From assembly GCA_005656395.1 (NCBI GenBank), contig SRSI01000013.1:434001-498000 (forward strand): a DNA stretch of 64,000 bases. Reading direction: 5' to 3'. Position numbers and translations under genes: made by a program. The notes under the pieces were generated by a model that worked only from the letters and a program-made list of their open reading frames with translations, did no database searches and was not told where the DNA came from. Positions 1-12,909 of the stretch are shown here, piece after piece (position 1 is the stretch's first letter; each line of letters begins with the position of its first letter). Source of the DNA: Strongyloides papillosus. Lineage: Eukaryota; Nematoda; Chromadorea; Rhabditida; Strongyloididae.

Positions 1-445
1 TAGTATTTTTTAATTATTAATACCTTTGTGGTTAGATAATTATTGCTTTTCATCATTATTGTTATAAAATTGTTAAAATTATTGTTTTTAATAGATTGTT
101 TAAAATAATGATTTTTTTAAACGTTAACAACATTACATGAAATCGACTTATAACAATGCGTTTCAGAATATATTTTAAGAAGTAAGTTAGACTCTAATAT
201 GAGTATAATATTATAGAAAAATATTAAGAATAATTAAAAATTACAATACTTCAAAATTTCAGGGATATATATTTTTGTAAAAAAATGGTAAAAATTATGT
301 GATAACCTATTATTTGCGTCATTTAAAACTGTTTTGTTATCGTTTGATATCCTTAAAATTTAAATAAAATTTAATTTTTTTAACAGGTGAAACATTTTAC
401 TCTATTTCATCAAGATTCATCAATATCTGTCTTTTTTTTGTTTGC
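1..445. repeat. Dispersed repeat, copy A (cut by the window edge)
   Basis: From about base 29 to 445 this sequence resembles 33036-33464 along its whole length. Shared blocks include GGTTAGATAATTAT (31-44 and about 33039-33052), a block around ACGTTAACAAC (120-130), and the run into a T-rich end (431-440 here, 33452-33459 there). The second copy lies inside an element with terminal inverted repeats, so this is probably a decayed copy of the same family. Its inverted-repeat end is badly eroded, with only the poly-T and a relic of the adjoining motif left. It has no coding potential and may extend left of the window. Confidence 0.7.
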
Positions 446-1188
446 TATAAATATTTTTTTGTTGATAAAATAAATTAAGTTTTGTTTGTTTTTATAAAAA
501 TAATATCTATATTCTAAATTGTAACTAAAAAGTAGAATTGATGAACTTTGATTGATCATGAATCTCTAAATTAGTCAAATGAATGATATTACACTTATTT
601 GATCAAAAATTATTTATTTTATAATTGTACAAATAAAATATTTTTTTAATACTTTTAAATGAGTTTATACAATTGAAAAAGCTGAAATATTGTTAAAGAT
701 CATACTTTCTTGATTATTTGTAATAATTGATGGAGCAGAAAAATAGTAATATTATGATAGTAAATATGCAGTATATGTTTATTAAAGTATTCATCCTAAT
801 TGGTTCATTAAGAAAAAGTTTTTGATTTTTATATTAAACAGTTATTTTATTTTCTGAATTCTAACAGTTCAGTGTTATAGTATTTTTATTTTGTCATGTT
901 GTATTTTCGTAGCTTTGAAATTACTATAATGTCAAGTATGTATATTAAAATTAAGCCAAGTTTAAAATTAAAATATGTGAGAATATATATAAAAGACACT
1001 ATATATCTGTTTATTTTTTATAATGTTTTATATTTTTATAATATAATGTTGTTTAGGTAGTAATAAAATATTCGAAAAATAAATGTTATGATAATTCGTA
1101 TTTTATAAGTAATTGAATGTAAAATACATTATCATTACTATGAACAACTACACTATTTATATTCAGAATAATAAATTTATTAGAACAA
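446..1188. other. Intergenic, AT-rich
   Basis: This is the 3' flank of the nicotinic receptor gene. I see only A/T-rich sequence with no open frame of coding quality, RNA gene or repeat unit. Confidence 0.6.
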
Positions 1189-3302
1189 TTATGATGTTAT
1201 ATCTTCGTTTATAGACGAAGAATTATTTTCATTATTTATTAAATAATTCATATCATGATTTGAGTAACTTAAATGAATTGCCTCTCCAACGCCAACCATA
1301 AGGAGAGTAACAAAGATAACTAAAACGCTAAAAACTATTAACAGTATTCTATCAACAATTGCTGCAAGAAATTCCCACTCTAATGCGTATCTTCTCCTTA
1401 ATTTTTGGTCTAATTCCTCTGCATTATTGTATTTTTTATTTTTCTTTTTATAACTTGATTTCGAATTAATTAATGTCAATGCTGAGATTGGAATACTTTT
1501 AAACGTTGGATTGTCTTCTCTCTCTACATATTTATCATTTAAAATTCCACTTGAGAATGGAAATCTATACTCCAGTTGACAATTTGATGATTCTGCATAT
1601 TCACCTAAATTTATTATATTTAATTAAAATAATTCATAACTTACTATTTCTACAAACTTTAAAGGCTAATCTTCGCCAATTTGATTTAGCATTACTATTA
1701 CTATCTTTACTTGGTAAATCTAAAAAATGCATAGTAAAATTATTTTTGCCATGATTAGTAAGAAAAATAAAATTACCTTCAGAACCATCGTTCAATATAT
1801 TATTACTATCTTTAGAAGAATTATCGGTATCAATAAGTGGTATTTGCATATTCATTAAATTTACTGTTGATAAATTACTTGGCTGTGAAAATTCATCAAT
1901 TCTTTCAACATTTATATTATGTAATTTATCTTTGCTAATTTTTCTCTTAAATTGTTCTTTTCTCTCCATAGTTTGAAGAAATTTAACTTTATCTATCTTA
2001 CTAGTACCATATTGAGCCCCAGTTTCCTTCCACAGTTCACTTAAATTAACAGATGGTTCTAGTTTGAGCCATACGGCTATTTTATGGAAAAATATATATG
2101 CTATAAATGGAGAAATTGGGCGATTATATTGTTTTTGCAGATGAATATTTAAAATAAATGCTGTAAATATAGTTCCAACAAATATTATTATTATTATAGC
2201 TAGATAAAAGAGCCCAAAAAGTGGAATATAATCTGATGTTGTCGGCATTTGTTCAGAAACCATCATCATTAAAATTGACATTGCTAGTAATGCATCAATT
2301 CCAAGTGATAATTTTTCTCTTCTCTCATTACTTGTTGATGCTGGGGTAAAAAATCCTGTTACGGCAACAAGAGTAATAATTGATGTTGGAATAACAAGAT
2401 TTACAATATAGTAAAGTGGTTTGCGACGAATAATTAAATTGCACTCAAGGAGAACCCACGGTTCAGGACAACATACAAATTTTTGTTCTACACGTTTTAC
2501 ATCAAAACTAACAACTATCCATTCTTCATTTGGAATATAATTTTGTAAATTTACTAAATCGGATTCTGGATAATAGTCAATGGAAGCTTTATCGCTTGTC
2601 CATGAACTTATAATTATCGTACAATATTGTTGATCATATGGAAAATATTTAATATTTAAACGACATGTTGTTCTATATAATGCTGGATACATAAATGTTA
2701 TATCAGCACCTTTTCTTTTATCCCAATAATTTGTATTAACAACAACATTTATATATCTTTCTGTCTCCTGACGATTCATAATGACGGAATTATAAACATA
2801 GGTATCTGGAAGCCAAATATTTTCAAAAGGTAAAATAGTTGTATTTATTAAGCCATATTTAATCGGATTCCATCCTAAAAATTCATCAGTCCATTTTTGG
2901 ATTATCCAAACATTCAAATCCAAACTTTGTTGCTTGTCATTCTAAAATTTATTGGAAAAATAAAACAATTTATCAATTCTTTTATCTACTTACAATTGCC
3001 AAAATTTGATATAAACTCATTGTAAAACTAACTTTTGTTGGTCTAGTTTGATTAATTACAGGTCTCACTCGTTTATCATATCGTTTCTCATCAAGTAAAT
3101 CTTTAGCCAATCTTACATGTGGTAAAAATTCTCCATTTGGTTGTAACATTGCACTCCCTATAATGTAATTATGTTTTACAATCATTTTAAGCAACTTACT
3201 GTCACCTTCGACATTTCCTCCAAAGAATACCAATAAAATATTTATCAAAAGCACATGAAGTAGATAATTGTGTAAATAATCATTTGTTAATAATTTATTC
3301 AT
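1189..3302 (-). CDS. Nicotinic acetylcholine receptor alpha-type subunit (Cys-loop channel, DEG-3-like)
   Basis: Exons are 2994-3302, 1645-2941 and 1189-1604, giving about 673 residues. The joins keep frame and restore a conserved ligand-domain stretch (NDKQQSLDLNVWIIQKW). The product is a cation channel subunit of the plasma membrane in nerve or muscle. Visible features are an N-terminal hydrophobic signal, the Cys-loop CRLNIKYFPYDQQYC, the vicinal cysteine pair FVCCPEPW that marks an alpha subunit, M1-M3 in one block, a long cytoplasmic loop, and M4 in the last exon (about residues 620-645). The segment from M1 through M2 (RRKPLYYIVNLVIPTS onward) resembles the nematode DEG-3/DES-2/ACR-20-type group. 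The exact orthologue is not certain. M2 carries Asp at the 6' position (EKLSLGIDALL), which is unusual. An AG directly before the ATG (3303-3304) could be a trans-splice site. Confidence 0.9.
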
Positions 3303-5713
3303 CTATTTTTTTTGTTTAAATAATTATTATAAATAAATAATAAAAGGTTGTTTATCAAAAAAAGCATTGTTAAAAAATATTGGGAAAAATATTTTTAGTT
3401 ACAAAATATAATATTATATAGATAATATTTATTTATTTGTATGTGGTAAAAAATAAAAAGTAAGAAAATATATTTAACTTATCATAAATAAAAGAAAATT
3501 ACTATTATGGCAAAAAAGAAAATTATACATTTTTGTATAATAGTTATATTTGTGATAATGGCAATTTACTTTATATTTATATAATTATAAAAAGAAATTT
3601 ATTCATTATATTCAGTCATATGTAAAATTTATTCCCTCACATATAATAGATGTATATGGTGAATTCCATTTACTAAATATTATATTTTAAATTGTTTTTT
3701 ATTATTTTAAGAACAACATTTAAACTTTTTTATAGTTAAAAATCAAATAAAATTGTATTGTTGGAGGAAAGTAATTCTTTTAACTATAATTTTAAAAAAT
3801 AATATAATATTAAATAGTTGTCTAAATTGTAAGAGAAGAAAAAATTAGCTTTTCAAATGTTTCACCATTTTTGTTTTATGTGATAATGTACAAAAAAATC
3901 TACTTTAAAATGTTATAAAACTTTTGAATTTCCAAAAATTAGGAATGTAAAATAAAAGAAAATACTCTCTCAATAAGTAATTTAGTAAAAAAGTAATCTA
4001 AAGAATAGGAGATTTTTAAAAAGAAATAATAATAAAATATGTAGTGGATTTGTAAAAGAAAAACATTAATAAAATAAAAATTGAATCAGTTTTTGTCATG
4101 TAGTAATTTCTTTAAAAGCATACCTTCCATAAAATTCTATCTTAAGAAGCAATTTTGATAAGTAAAAAAAATATTACCCTTTGTATTATAAATAAGTTAG
4201 GATTTGTAAAAATAAACAAAAATAGTAAATTTGAAAAATTTAACAATTACATATAATTTGTCATAACTTTCAATTTTTTTTATCATAAATAATAAAAATG
4301 TATCGTTAATGTTAATACTTAGTGTTCTCTTTGTCAAAGTTCATATTAGTATTCATGCATAAGAAAGCAATAGTGATTACAATATTTAAAATTATTTTTC
4401 TGAATAATAAATAAAAACATAACCATAAATGTATACAAGTAATAATAAAATCACCAATAGACAAGTGCTTCAGTATAGTGTTTTAAAAGTAATTTACTAA
4501 AAATGTTTATTCTTTTTAAACTCTTCAATTTCGTTACATATGTTCAATTGTTTGTGATAAAGAATATAAATTAAAAATTTTAATATATTTTCTCTTCGAT
4601 TTATATTTTAACCAACTAATATTTTCTTTTTACGGAGTTTTAAAAAGTAAATTAAGAGCAATATCAAGTAATTAAAAAATAGACATTATACAACATATTC
4701 GTTAATGAGAGTACATTACACTTTAAAATGGCAAATTAAAGGGTATATACTCCTAATTTCCTATAATATATTTCCTCCTTCATGAAAGGAAATAGCATAA
4801 TGTGATAAGCAAAAATTTTAGAAAAAATAGTGATTAATTATTTATTTGATTAAATATTCCTATGAATTTCTTTTTTTAAATGGTTTAAAACATTTTTAAA
4901 AGGACATTAAATATAAATTTAAATGATTATATCCTTTTAAATCTACTAATATTTTAAAAGAAAAAATACTTTACTTTTTTAAAGATACTTAAACAGAGTC
5001 TTAAAGTAAGGCTAAATGTATTTATACCAAAAGATTATTAAGTTTGACAAAAATATTATATATTACATTTTTTATTTTTGAAACTATTTATTTATGAATT
5101 TATACTCAGGGTTTCTATTTATTTAAAAATAGAATGTCGATTTATAACTAAAATTGGTTATTTAAAGAATTGTATATTTACAAAGTATGATTGAAAAATA
5201 CGTTAAATTTTAATACCAAATTATCCATTTTATCATTTTAAGTATGTTGGCAATTGTTTTATCGAAAATAAGTTTATAAAAAATTCAATGTTTTCATAAT
5301 TATAACGTGTCTCAAAACTATATTTTAAAGTAAAAATTTAACATAAAAAAGAATATAAATTATACTACGACAAAAAGTAAATTATGATTATGTTGGAATC
5401 TAATTGACTGGCCTTTATTTTTCTAACTATTAACAAAAAAATTTTTACAGTTTATAAACGTTCAAGTATATAAAAGTAAATAATTTTAATAATTATTATC
5501 AATAATATGCAACACAATTTATAAATAAGTATATATAAATAAAAATAATTATTTTACATTTGTTAATAAAATTATATTAATTATTTTTCAAAAATAACAA
5601 GAATATTATTTCCAATTTTTTCCTTGTGACATACATCTTTATATAAACATCTTTTTTAATTCCTACTTATAATTTTTTTCTTTTTTCAAAATAATTTTTG
5701 AATAATATAGCAT
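3303..5713. other. Intergenic, 2.4 kb AT-rich
   Basis: This stretch lies between the 3' end of the MAM-like gene and the 5' end of the receptor gene. No open frame of coding quality, tRNA or clear repeat was found. It presumably holds the receptor promoter, but no motif stands out. Confidence 0.6.
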
Positions 5714-8066
5714 TTAACACAATGGATTACCATCTACATTCGTTACTCTAATAGAATCTATCACAAATAATGCTTTTCCAAATTGTAAGTATTTATCATG
5801 ATGTGACACAATTGCAAATTTTTTGACATCAGGATCTAAACGAACTTGTAAAATTTCTTTTGTTTGTTTATCTATTTTTGGACCCATCAATTGTTCACAA
5901 ACATCAAAATTTTTTACATTTTCATCTTCACACATAAGCAATCTAGAACCAAATGTTGATTGTATGACAGTTATATGAATATCAATAGGAGAAGATAATT
6001 CAAATATGGGTGATCTTAATATTGATATTTGATGATTCTCATCAAGAATTGATATAATTCCATGATGATTGAACAATCTCCATTCTTTTGAAATTTCATT
6101 TGTTGATTTACCAGTATAAGAACATGTACTATTTCTGAAGAAGCATTGGATTTTTTTACAAGCAATTTCATTCAACCTAGGCATCGGGCAAAAATCACCT
6201 TCTGTGGTGATAGATTTTAATATTACAAATGCTGGTCCTATACTCTCAGTTATAATCGCAATAGAAAATGGTCTTTTTGATGAAACTTTGAATACAAGTT
6301 TATACTCCTTATGATTGGCTACCAAACATTCATCAACTACGCATACCTTCATCGAAGCATATTGTGAAATGTAATAATTTATAGTAATTTTACCATCATA
6401 TACGCATGGAATTTCAGGAGATTTTAAAATTTTAGGTTTAGTTGCTGTGAAAAACACTGCAACATTTCCTTTACCATCCATTGATGATGGTAAAGAAAAT
6501 GGTGTTTCACTTGGGATAATTGATCTTCTGAAAATATTTCCATGATCCTCCCATTCTTTGCAATTAGAAAGTTCGTAGTCACAATCTAATTTTCTTTCAT
6601 CTTTTACTGCTTCAAAACTATTGTATGGTTGGAAAATTTGATTCAAGACTTCAGGCTCTAGAACTTCAGTAGATTCTACATCTCTTTCATGACACAAACG
6701 ACCATTAAATAAAATATTATCAATAACAATAATACCCGGATTTGATTTGTCGAAACTAAGAACTTCAAATGTAAACTAAAAAAATGGATAAATAATTATA
6801 TTAACTAATTATATATTACCTTAAAATGCTCACTTTGACTTGGGTCAACATCAATTATCATAGGTTGTTGGATATCTTCATCACTAATATCAACACAACT
6901 TAACGGAACATTATCTAAATTAACAGAACATACAGATATTTGTGTTCTTGGTGTCATCCATAATGAAAATGATAATGATGACATTCCCTTGGTACATGAT
7001 ATTGAAGTTGACTCTAATACACCATAAGGTTTTTCACTATACTCATCAATATATTGATATAAAAACGTTCCTTTTGGTTTATCATTAGATAACATAAATT
7101 CTTTCCATAATTTTGTGTTTTTTCCAACCATCCAATTACTTGAAGTATCAAATTTATTCCACCATTCACTTCTATTAAATAATCCATTTGCATTAAGATC
7201 ACTCGATACTTTTATTTCATTTAATTTTTCATAGTGATTTTTGACCTTCAATGAAACATCACCAAATATATTTTTTAATGGGTTTGTATGGCATATCTCA
7301 TCACTAACATATGTAATATCAGTAATTAAAACAAAACTACCAATTCCAGGATCTTTTAAATTAAATGCTCTTATACCTAACTTAAATGGTTCATTTATTT
7401 CTCGGAAAGTAAATGTACATATTCCATTAGTAGAGTCGTCATTATTACATCCAAGATACGGTGTCTCTAACAATTGCACACGTTTATGATGTCTAAATGG
7501 TTTTATTAATAATACTTCAATTTTTGCTTCATTATACAACCAATAGGTAAATGAAATTGTACCTTTACCTTTTTGACATCCAATAGGTGGTGACGAAATT
7601 ATTGCACTCTCACCAGGAACAGTAATATTGCCAGCAAAAAAAAATTTTTTACCAATAGGTTGATTTCTAGGTCCCGGTGCAACTTGATATGGAAATGACT
7701 TTTCTTTTGTCTTTTCAAAGGCATAAAAGTCAGAGGTATCTAATATGTTGTCAGATTTAACATTAAACCATGCACAACGTGTCTCTAAATTACAATTAAG
7801 TTCACTTGGACTATGAATAAAGTTATCCTCCATATTTTCTATAAAAAATATATGAATATAAAAAACTAAATTATTTTTTTACTTTTTGACATAATTAACC
7901 CATTATTTGTGTATGGTTCAATACCTAAGTAATAATCAAGGTATTTTAATTCTCTATTATAATATTGAGAATATGATAAATTAGGAAAGTAGATAAGTAG
8001 AATTAGTCCAATAATATATGGAAAAATATTAGATAGTTTGTTAAATAAAACATTTTTTAGTAACAT
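5714..8066 (-). CDS. Secreted protein with four tandem MAM-like modules
   Basis: Exons are 7883-8066, 6820-7838 and 5714-6775 (introns of about 44 bp), giving about 754 residues. The first true ATG is at 8066 and opens a signal peptide (MLLKNVLFNK then a hydrophobic core ending near PNLSYS). Four similar modules follow. Each opens with an acidic/aromatic block (the first with CNLETRCAWF), has a central beta-rich stretch after a cysteine (SPPIGCQKGKGTISFTYWL in the first), and closes with a hydrophobic strand ending in a cysteine: ITDITYVSDEIC, IIVIDNILFNGRLC, FVILKSITTEGDFC and LFVIDSIRVTNVDGNPLC, the last at the very C-terminus. This matches the MAM fold (extracellular adhesion or protein interaction), but modules 3 and 4 are divergent. 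There is no membrane anchor, so it is likely secreted. I do not recognise a named orthologue. Confidence 0.8.
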
Positions 8067-9615
8067 GTTATAATTGCAGGAAAAAAAGTAATTGTATTTT
8101 ATCTGCAATAATAAAAAGTAAAATTCAATTAATCATAGTTGCAGGGAAAAAATAAAAATTTAATTTAAAATTGTCGACATAAATAATATTACTATTTGAA
8201 ATTAAATATAATATTCATTTATTTTACCTGTCTTTTTTAATAATAAATATTATGATAAAATCATAAAAAAGTGAAATTTTTGGAAGAAATTGAATATAAA
8301 TTGAAAGTGACAATATGACATATCCTTTCACAATAAATTAACAATTGTATTAAAAATGATTCATAATAAATCTTTCCAAATAATTTTGCATCTTAATAAA
8401 TTCATTCAAATTATTTATTAATTAAATAGACACTTCGTAATATATTATTAAATAAAATTGGAAATGTTTTAATTTCAATAATAAATGTTAACAACTTGTA
8501 ACAAAACTTTATTAACATAAATGAAATTATTTGAAAATAGTCTTTTAAAAATAAAGTGATAAACAGTTTTATTACCATAGTGGAGAATGAAAAATTCTTA
8601 TGGAAGAAGGATACTAAACTTATTACAAAATTAATTTTACAATATATCATAAAATATCATTTGAATAATATTATGATTTTACGTTATATATTTATAGTTC
8701 CTTTGATTCTCTATGGGTGCCTAAATGATAGTATCAGAATTTTAAGGTGATATCTAACAATGAACATAATAACCAGTATATTAGCTTTTGAAAATATATA
8801 AACTTTTAAAATAAAAGCATAAATACAAGTCAAAATTTCTTTAAATTTGGATAAGCGAAATCTTCAATAATAAAGAAAAACAATAGAAAATAGACAAAAA
8901 GGAAAAGATTGATTATGACATTTTATATTGTTATATTAAGGATATAACATTTATCAAGTATCATTGTAGTATATACCAATACATAAATAAAAATATAAAC
9001 TTTTCACGTAAATAGGAAATAGGAATTAAAATTTTCATTTACACAATGAATAATCAGAGTACTATTATTTTATTAAAATTATAATTGTATATAAAAATTA
9101 TAAATAACATTAATATTTTTTTTAATTCGAAAATGATAATAAAATATTCTTCAACATCTAAATAGTGATTTTAAAAGTTAACATGATTTAAATTATAGAA
9201 AGTGATATAATTAGATAAAGATATTTTTATATATATATCGTATAAATTTTATCCTAGTTTAATGTCAAGCAATTGCCGATTTAAATAAAATAAATAAATG
9301 AAAGTTTAAGTAGAATAAAAATAAGAAATTAAAAATTACCTATTCTAAATATATTTACATTTACAGATATATCTTATTTAACTATAGTTTAATTACAAAA
9401 AAAGAGTAGAGAACATGAAAATTTATTCGTCGTGATTGCCCACGAAGATTATAAAATTACATATAGGTATATAAGTGAATTAGTACATTAAAAAATTTTG
9501 TAATACTAAAAAAATGTAATCATTAAAGTAAACTTTTGAGATATATATATTTATTTTAAAGTGAATTTTGTTTTTGGTTTTTCTTTTCTTTTACACAGAT
9601 ATATTTCATATAACT
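8067..9615. other. Intergenic, 1.5 kb AT-rich
   Basis: This lies between the synaptojanin 3' end and the MAM-like gene start. Small open frames at 8411-8750 on both strands overlap each other and look like chance. A possible splice acceptor TTATTATTGCAG lies on the minus strand about 40 bp upstream of the MAM-like start codon and could be a trans-splice site. Confidence 0.55.
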
Positions 9616-12600
9616 TCAAAATTCTGGTTTTTTATTTGGCCATTTAGATAAACATGGACGTGGTGGTACTTTTGGCAATATTGATGGTCCTCCTGGTAAT
9701 TGTGGGCGGACAGGTGGTGGCGGTGCTTGTCTTATTGCAGCCGTTTTAAATAACGTGCAAAGTTCTTCTTCATCAGAATCAACATTAAAATTTATCAATG
9801 ATTCTTTATCATTTAAATCAATTTTCGTTTCTCCCCATGCTGTATCTTTTAATATTTTTACAACCTTCTGATATGTCTCAACATTCCAATTGTTATTTCT
9901 TAATTGAACGTTAATAACTACACCACTTGGTAGTGTAACATTATTCATTGACAGTGCAGCTAAAGCCATTACTCCATTATCAAGAATCAACCATAAGTAT
10001 TGCGATTCTATTTTATGTAGAAGGACATGAAGATTTAATTTATCTAATAATTTTTTAATATGTTGAATTTGATCGGGAGGGAAATTAGGATAACCGTTAG
10101 CTGAAATTAAAACAATACCATCTGGTGGTCCATTTCCCATTATTACATCATGGAGAACTGATTCACACTTTTCTAAACTTCTTTTTGCAGCATCCACTAC
10201 AAATTTACCCATCACGGGGCGATGGTCAGAAGTTTTTAATTCAGCTCTTCCATAAAATAATATATTTCCCAATCTTCCTGAATTATTTTTCATTAAAATT
10301 CTATCAGTCCAAGCAGGACTACGAGCTTTCTCACTAGTATCATAATCATCCGAAAAAGTATCATATTTATAGGTTGGTAGGAAATTAAGTTCTCCCTCCT
10401 GAAATCCCTGAAATATACGACCTTGTTGTTTTTGTTGCGTTAATTGATCATTATCCCTTAATTCACTTAAATTTCCAAAACGAATACAATTTTTTACTTC
10501 ATCACCACTGAGATTGATACGGTAATTAAAATCTCCAAGCCAAAAAATATAATCGTGACTTTCAACTGATCTTCCTTGTGGATATTTTAAACCACGGATC
10601 GTTGTTAAGAAATCATCATTTCTTTCTTTAACTTGTGATTGTCCTGCAGCAAAATGTGAACAGATAAAACAAAAGGAAGAGGTGTAAAAGGTAAATCTTA
10701 TTGAAACAGATCCTTTATTTCCAGTAGTACCACCCATTCCAGTTTTAATTGTATCTATTGCAATATCTCTTACTCTATGCAATTTTGACGTCTTAATAAA
10801 AACCATTAAACAGACTCCGACTAATTGTTTACTTCCAATTAAAGAATACTTTGTATTTGTTTCACTCTCCAAACACTTATAAATACCATCACTCCATTTC
10901 TGTTTATTATCTGATTTTGTCTTTACCATATTTGATGCATTTAAATCCACAATCTCTTCAAATCCAACTGCCACAACATCATAATCTTTATCTATGTCAG
11001 GGAATATCCATGACTCTAGTGAATTTTCATGTTTAAATGCAATATTATTCATATTTTTGCCTCCATTAACATTCCATGTGCCTACAAAAACTGTTACCTT
11101 CTGTTCAACAACTAATTCGCTTTGATGCTCCAGTAATGATTGAACTGCATGTGGGCATTCTACAATAAAAAATGACAAATTAAGTTGTTTAAAAAATATA
11201 ATTATAATAAACGGACAAAGAACTACTCAACAACATTATATTAATATCTTACCAAAGAAATAATGTGATCCTTAAAGATTTGTTGAGAAAATTAATAAAA
11301 ATTTAGTAAAAATAATAATATTAGTAATTGAACTTACCTCTTAATAAATCGGATGGTAATAGATTTAATGCTTTGTCAAAAGTATGATCTCCAAATTTTG
11401 ATCCATATAAAAAAATATCAAATGCATCTTGTTTTGATGAATCAAGTATATTACTTTGTATAGTTCTTGCAACAGATCTCGTTGCATCTTTAATTTTGCT
11501 TTTACCTTCTAATGCTCCAGTCCCAGCATAAATGAAACTACATTGATCACCATTTTTTTGCCATAAATCTCTAGCAATTTCTAATACTCTTTGTATTGTG
11601 CTACTTTTCTTTGTTTCATTTATCGGAAGAGAATTTACTTGATTTTCAATCATTGATAAACCAATAACGGTTTGTATTCTATTTGTTCTATCCAAACAAT
11701 CAAGGCAATTAGTTCTAATAACAACATATTGTCTTCTTTTGACATCATTATCTTCTCTTACAAAAATATTATCCCATGAGAGATATCCTTTCATGTTATT
11801 TAAAAAATCATTATGTGCTGTCTCTTTATTTAATTTTACTCTTTCATGGTAATCAAAGTGATAATAAGGAATTCCTTTTTGTTTCGAATTATCAAGACAT
11901 TTTTTGTATGCATTACTTAATGCACCTTCACCGTCTTTACTGTCTTTAGATGCTAGTAAATTAACTATAACAATGTTTTTGTAAATATCAGTTAATACAT
12001 CAAAATGTTTTTCAAAAATTGATAGTGAAACTGGTAATTGTTGCATTTGTACTTTATGTGACCCAACATTAATACCAGGTTGTTCCCAAATTAATGGTAC
12101 TGAACCTCTTATTTGCGTAAAGGAAGTTACATATTTATCATAAATAATAATTTGTTCAGTCTCTACGAAATTGGCAGCATGTCCTTCATGATCTGCCCCT
12201 CTAACATTAAATCTCGTCCCAACACGTTCACATGACAATCTTGAAATAATAGCTAATTTTGCTGTTTCATGTGAAATGTAAATAGTTCTTATGACTGCCG
12301 AACCAGCAGTACATTTTGTTAACCATTTATCGGTATCTATACCAAAACGTTCAAGTGGATAGAAAAGTAATTTATTCCAAAAAAATCTATTGTCACACGG
12401 GTTAGTATCAAACTCTTTTTGGCAAGATCTTGTTAAATCCCAAGATTTTGCATTTTTATCACTTGTTATTGAGAAATAAAATATACCGGAACAAAGGAGT
12501 CTTTGAACTTCCATAAGACGAGAGTCATAACTGAGATCATTATTCTCCGGTCCTACTAGTGACAATAATTTTGCATTTGTTATTTTATAAATATCAGAGA

Positions 12601-12909
12601 ATTGTAATTGGCCAATTGAAAAGATATTCGCGACAAAAATGAGGAATGGTTCGTCTGATAATTATAGTTAAAAAAATGTTATATTATTATAAACTTACTA
12701 TTGTTTAGGCGTAAAATTCCCAGTAAAGCATAAGCGTCATCAATTTTTGTGTAAAATTTTTTTCTTTGTAAAGTTTCCTCAGGTGTAATAGTTAAAATAC
12801 CATTAGGAGTTAAGTATAATGACTCTTCAACTATAGAACATTCAATTAAAATTGAATAAGGAACAATTCCAGGATTGCTTCCATAAATGCTATAACGTCG
12901 CAAGGACAT
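9616..12909 (-). CDS. unc-26: Synaptojanin (SAC plus inositol 5-phosphatase), UNC-26 orthologue
   Basis: Exons are 12699-12909, 11338-12654 and 9616-11159 (introns 44 and 178 bp), all in frame, giving about 1023 residues. It dephosphorylates phosphoinositides at synapses during clathrin-coat removal and vesicle recycling. The N-terminal SAC domain has the catalytic motif RTNCLDCLDRTN at about residues 384-395. The central 5-phosphatase domain starts near residue 532 with GTWNVNGGK and carries WLGDFNYRI, SPAWTDRIL and SDHRP. A DUF1866/RNA-recognition-like stretch follows (NGPPDGIVLISANGYP). The tail is proline-rich (APPPPVRPQLPGG, PPRP) and would bind SH3 partners such as endophilin. All catalytic motifs are intact. 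The length is slightly shorter than usual because the proline-rich tail is short. A TTTTTTAAG acceptor-like site lies 13 bp before the ATG. Confidence 0.96.

Noticed and set aside
1506..1754. Plus-strand open frame opposite the receptor's last exons
   Set aside because: It is antisense to a well-supported coding exon and shows no family features; a shadow of the real gene.
7014..7489. Open frames on both strands within the MAM-like gene
   Set aside because: They overlap the real frame and have no signal or domain.
8411..8750. Small genes on either strand
   Set aside because: Low-complexity frames in opposite orientation with no supporting signals.
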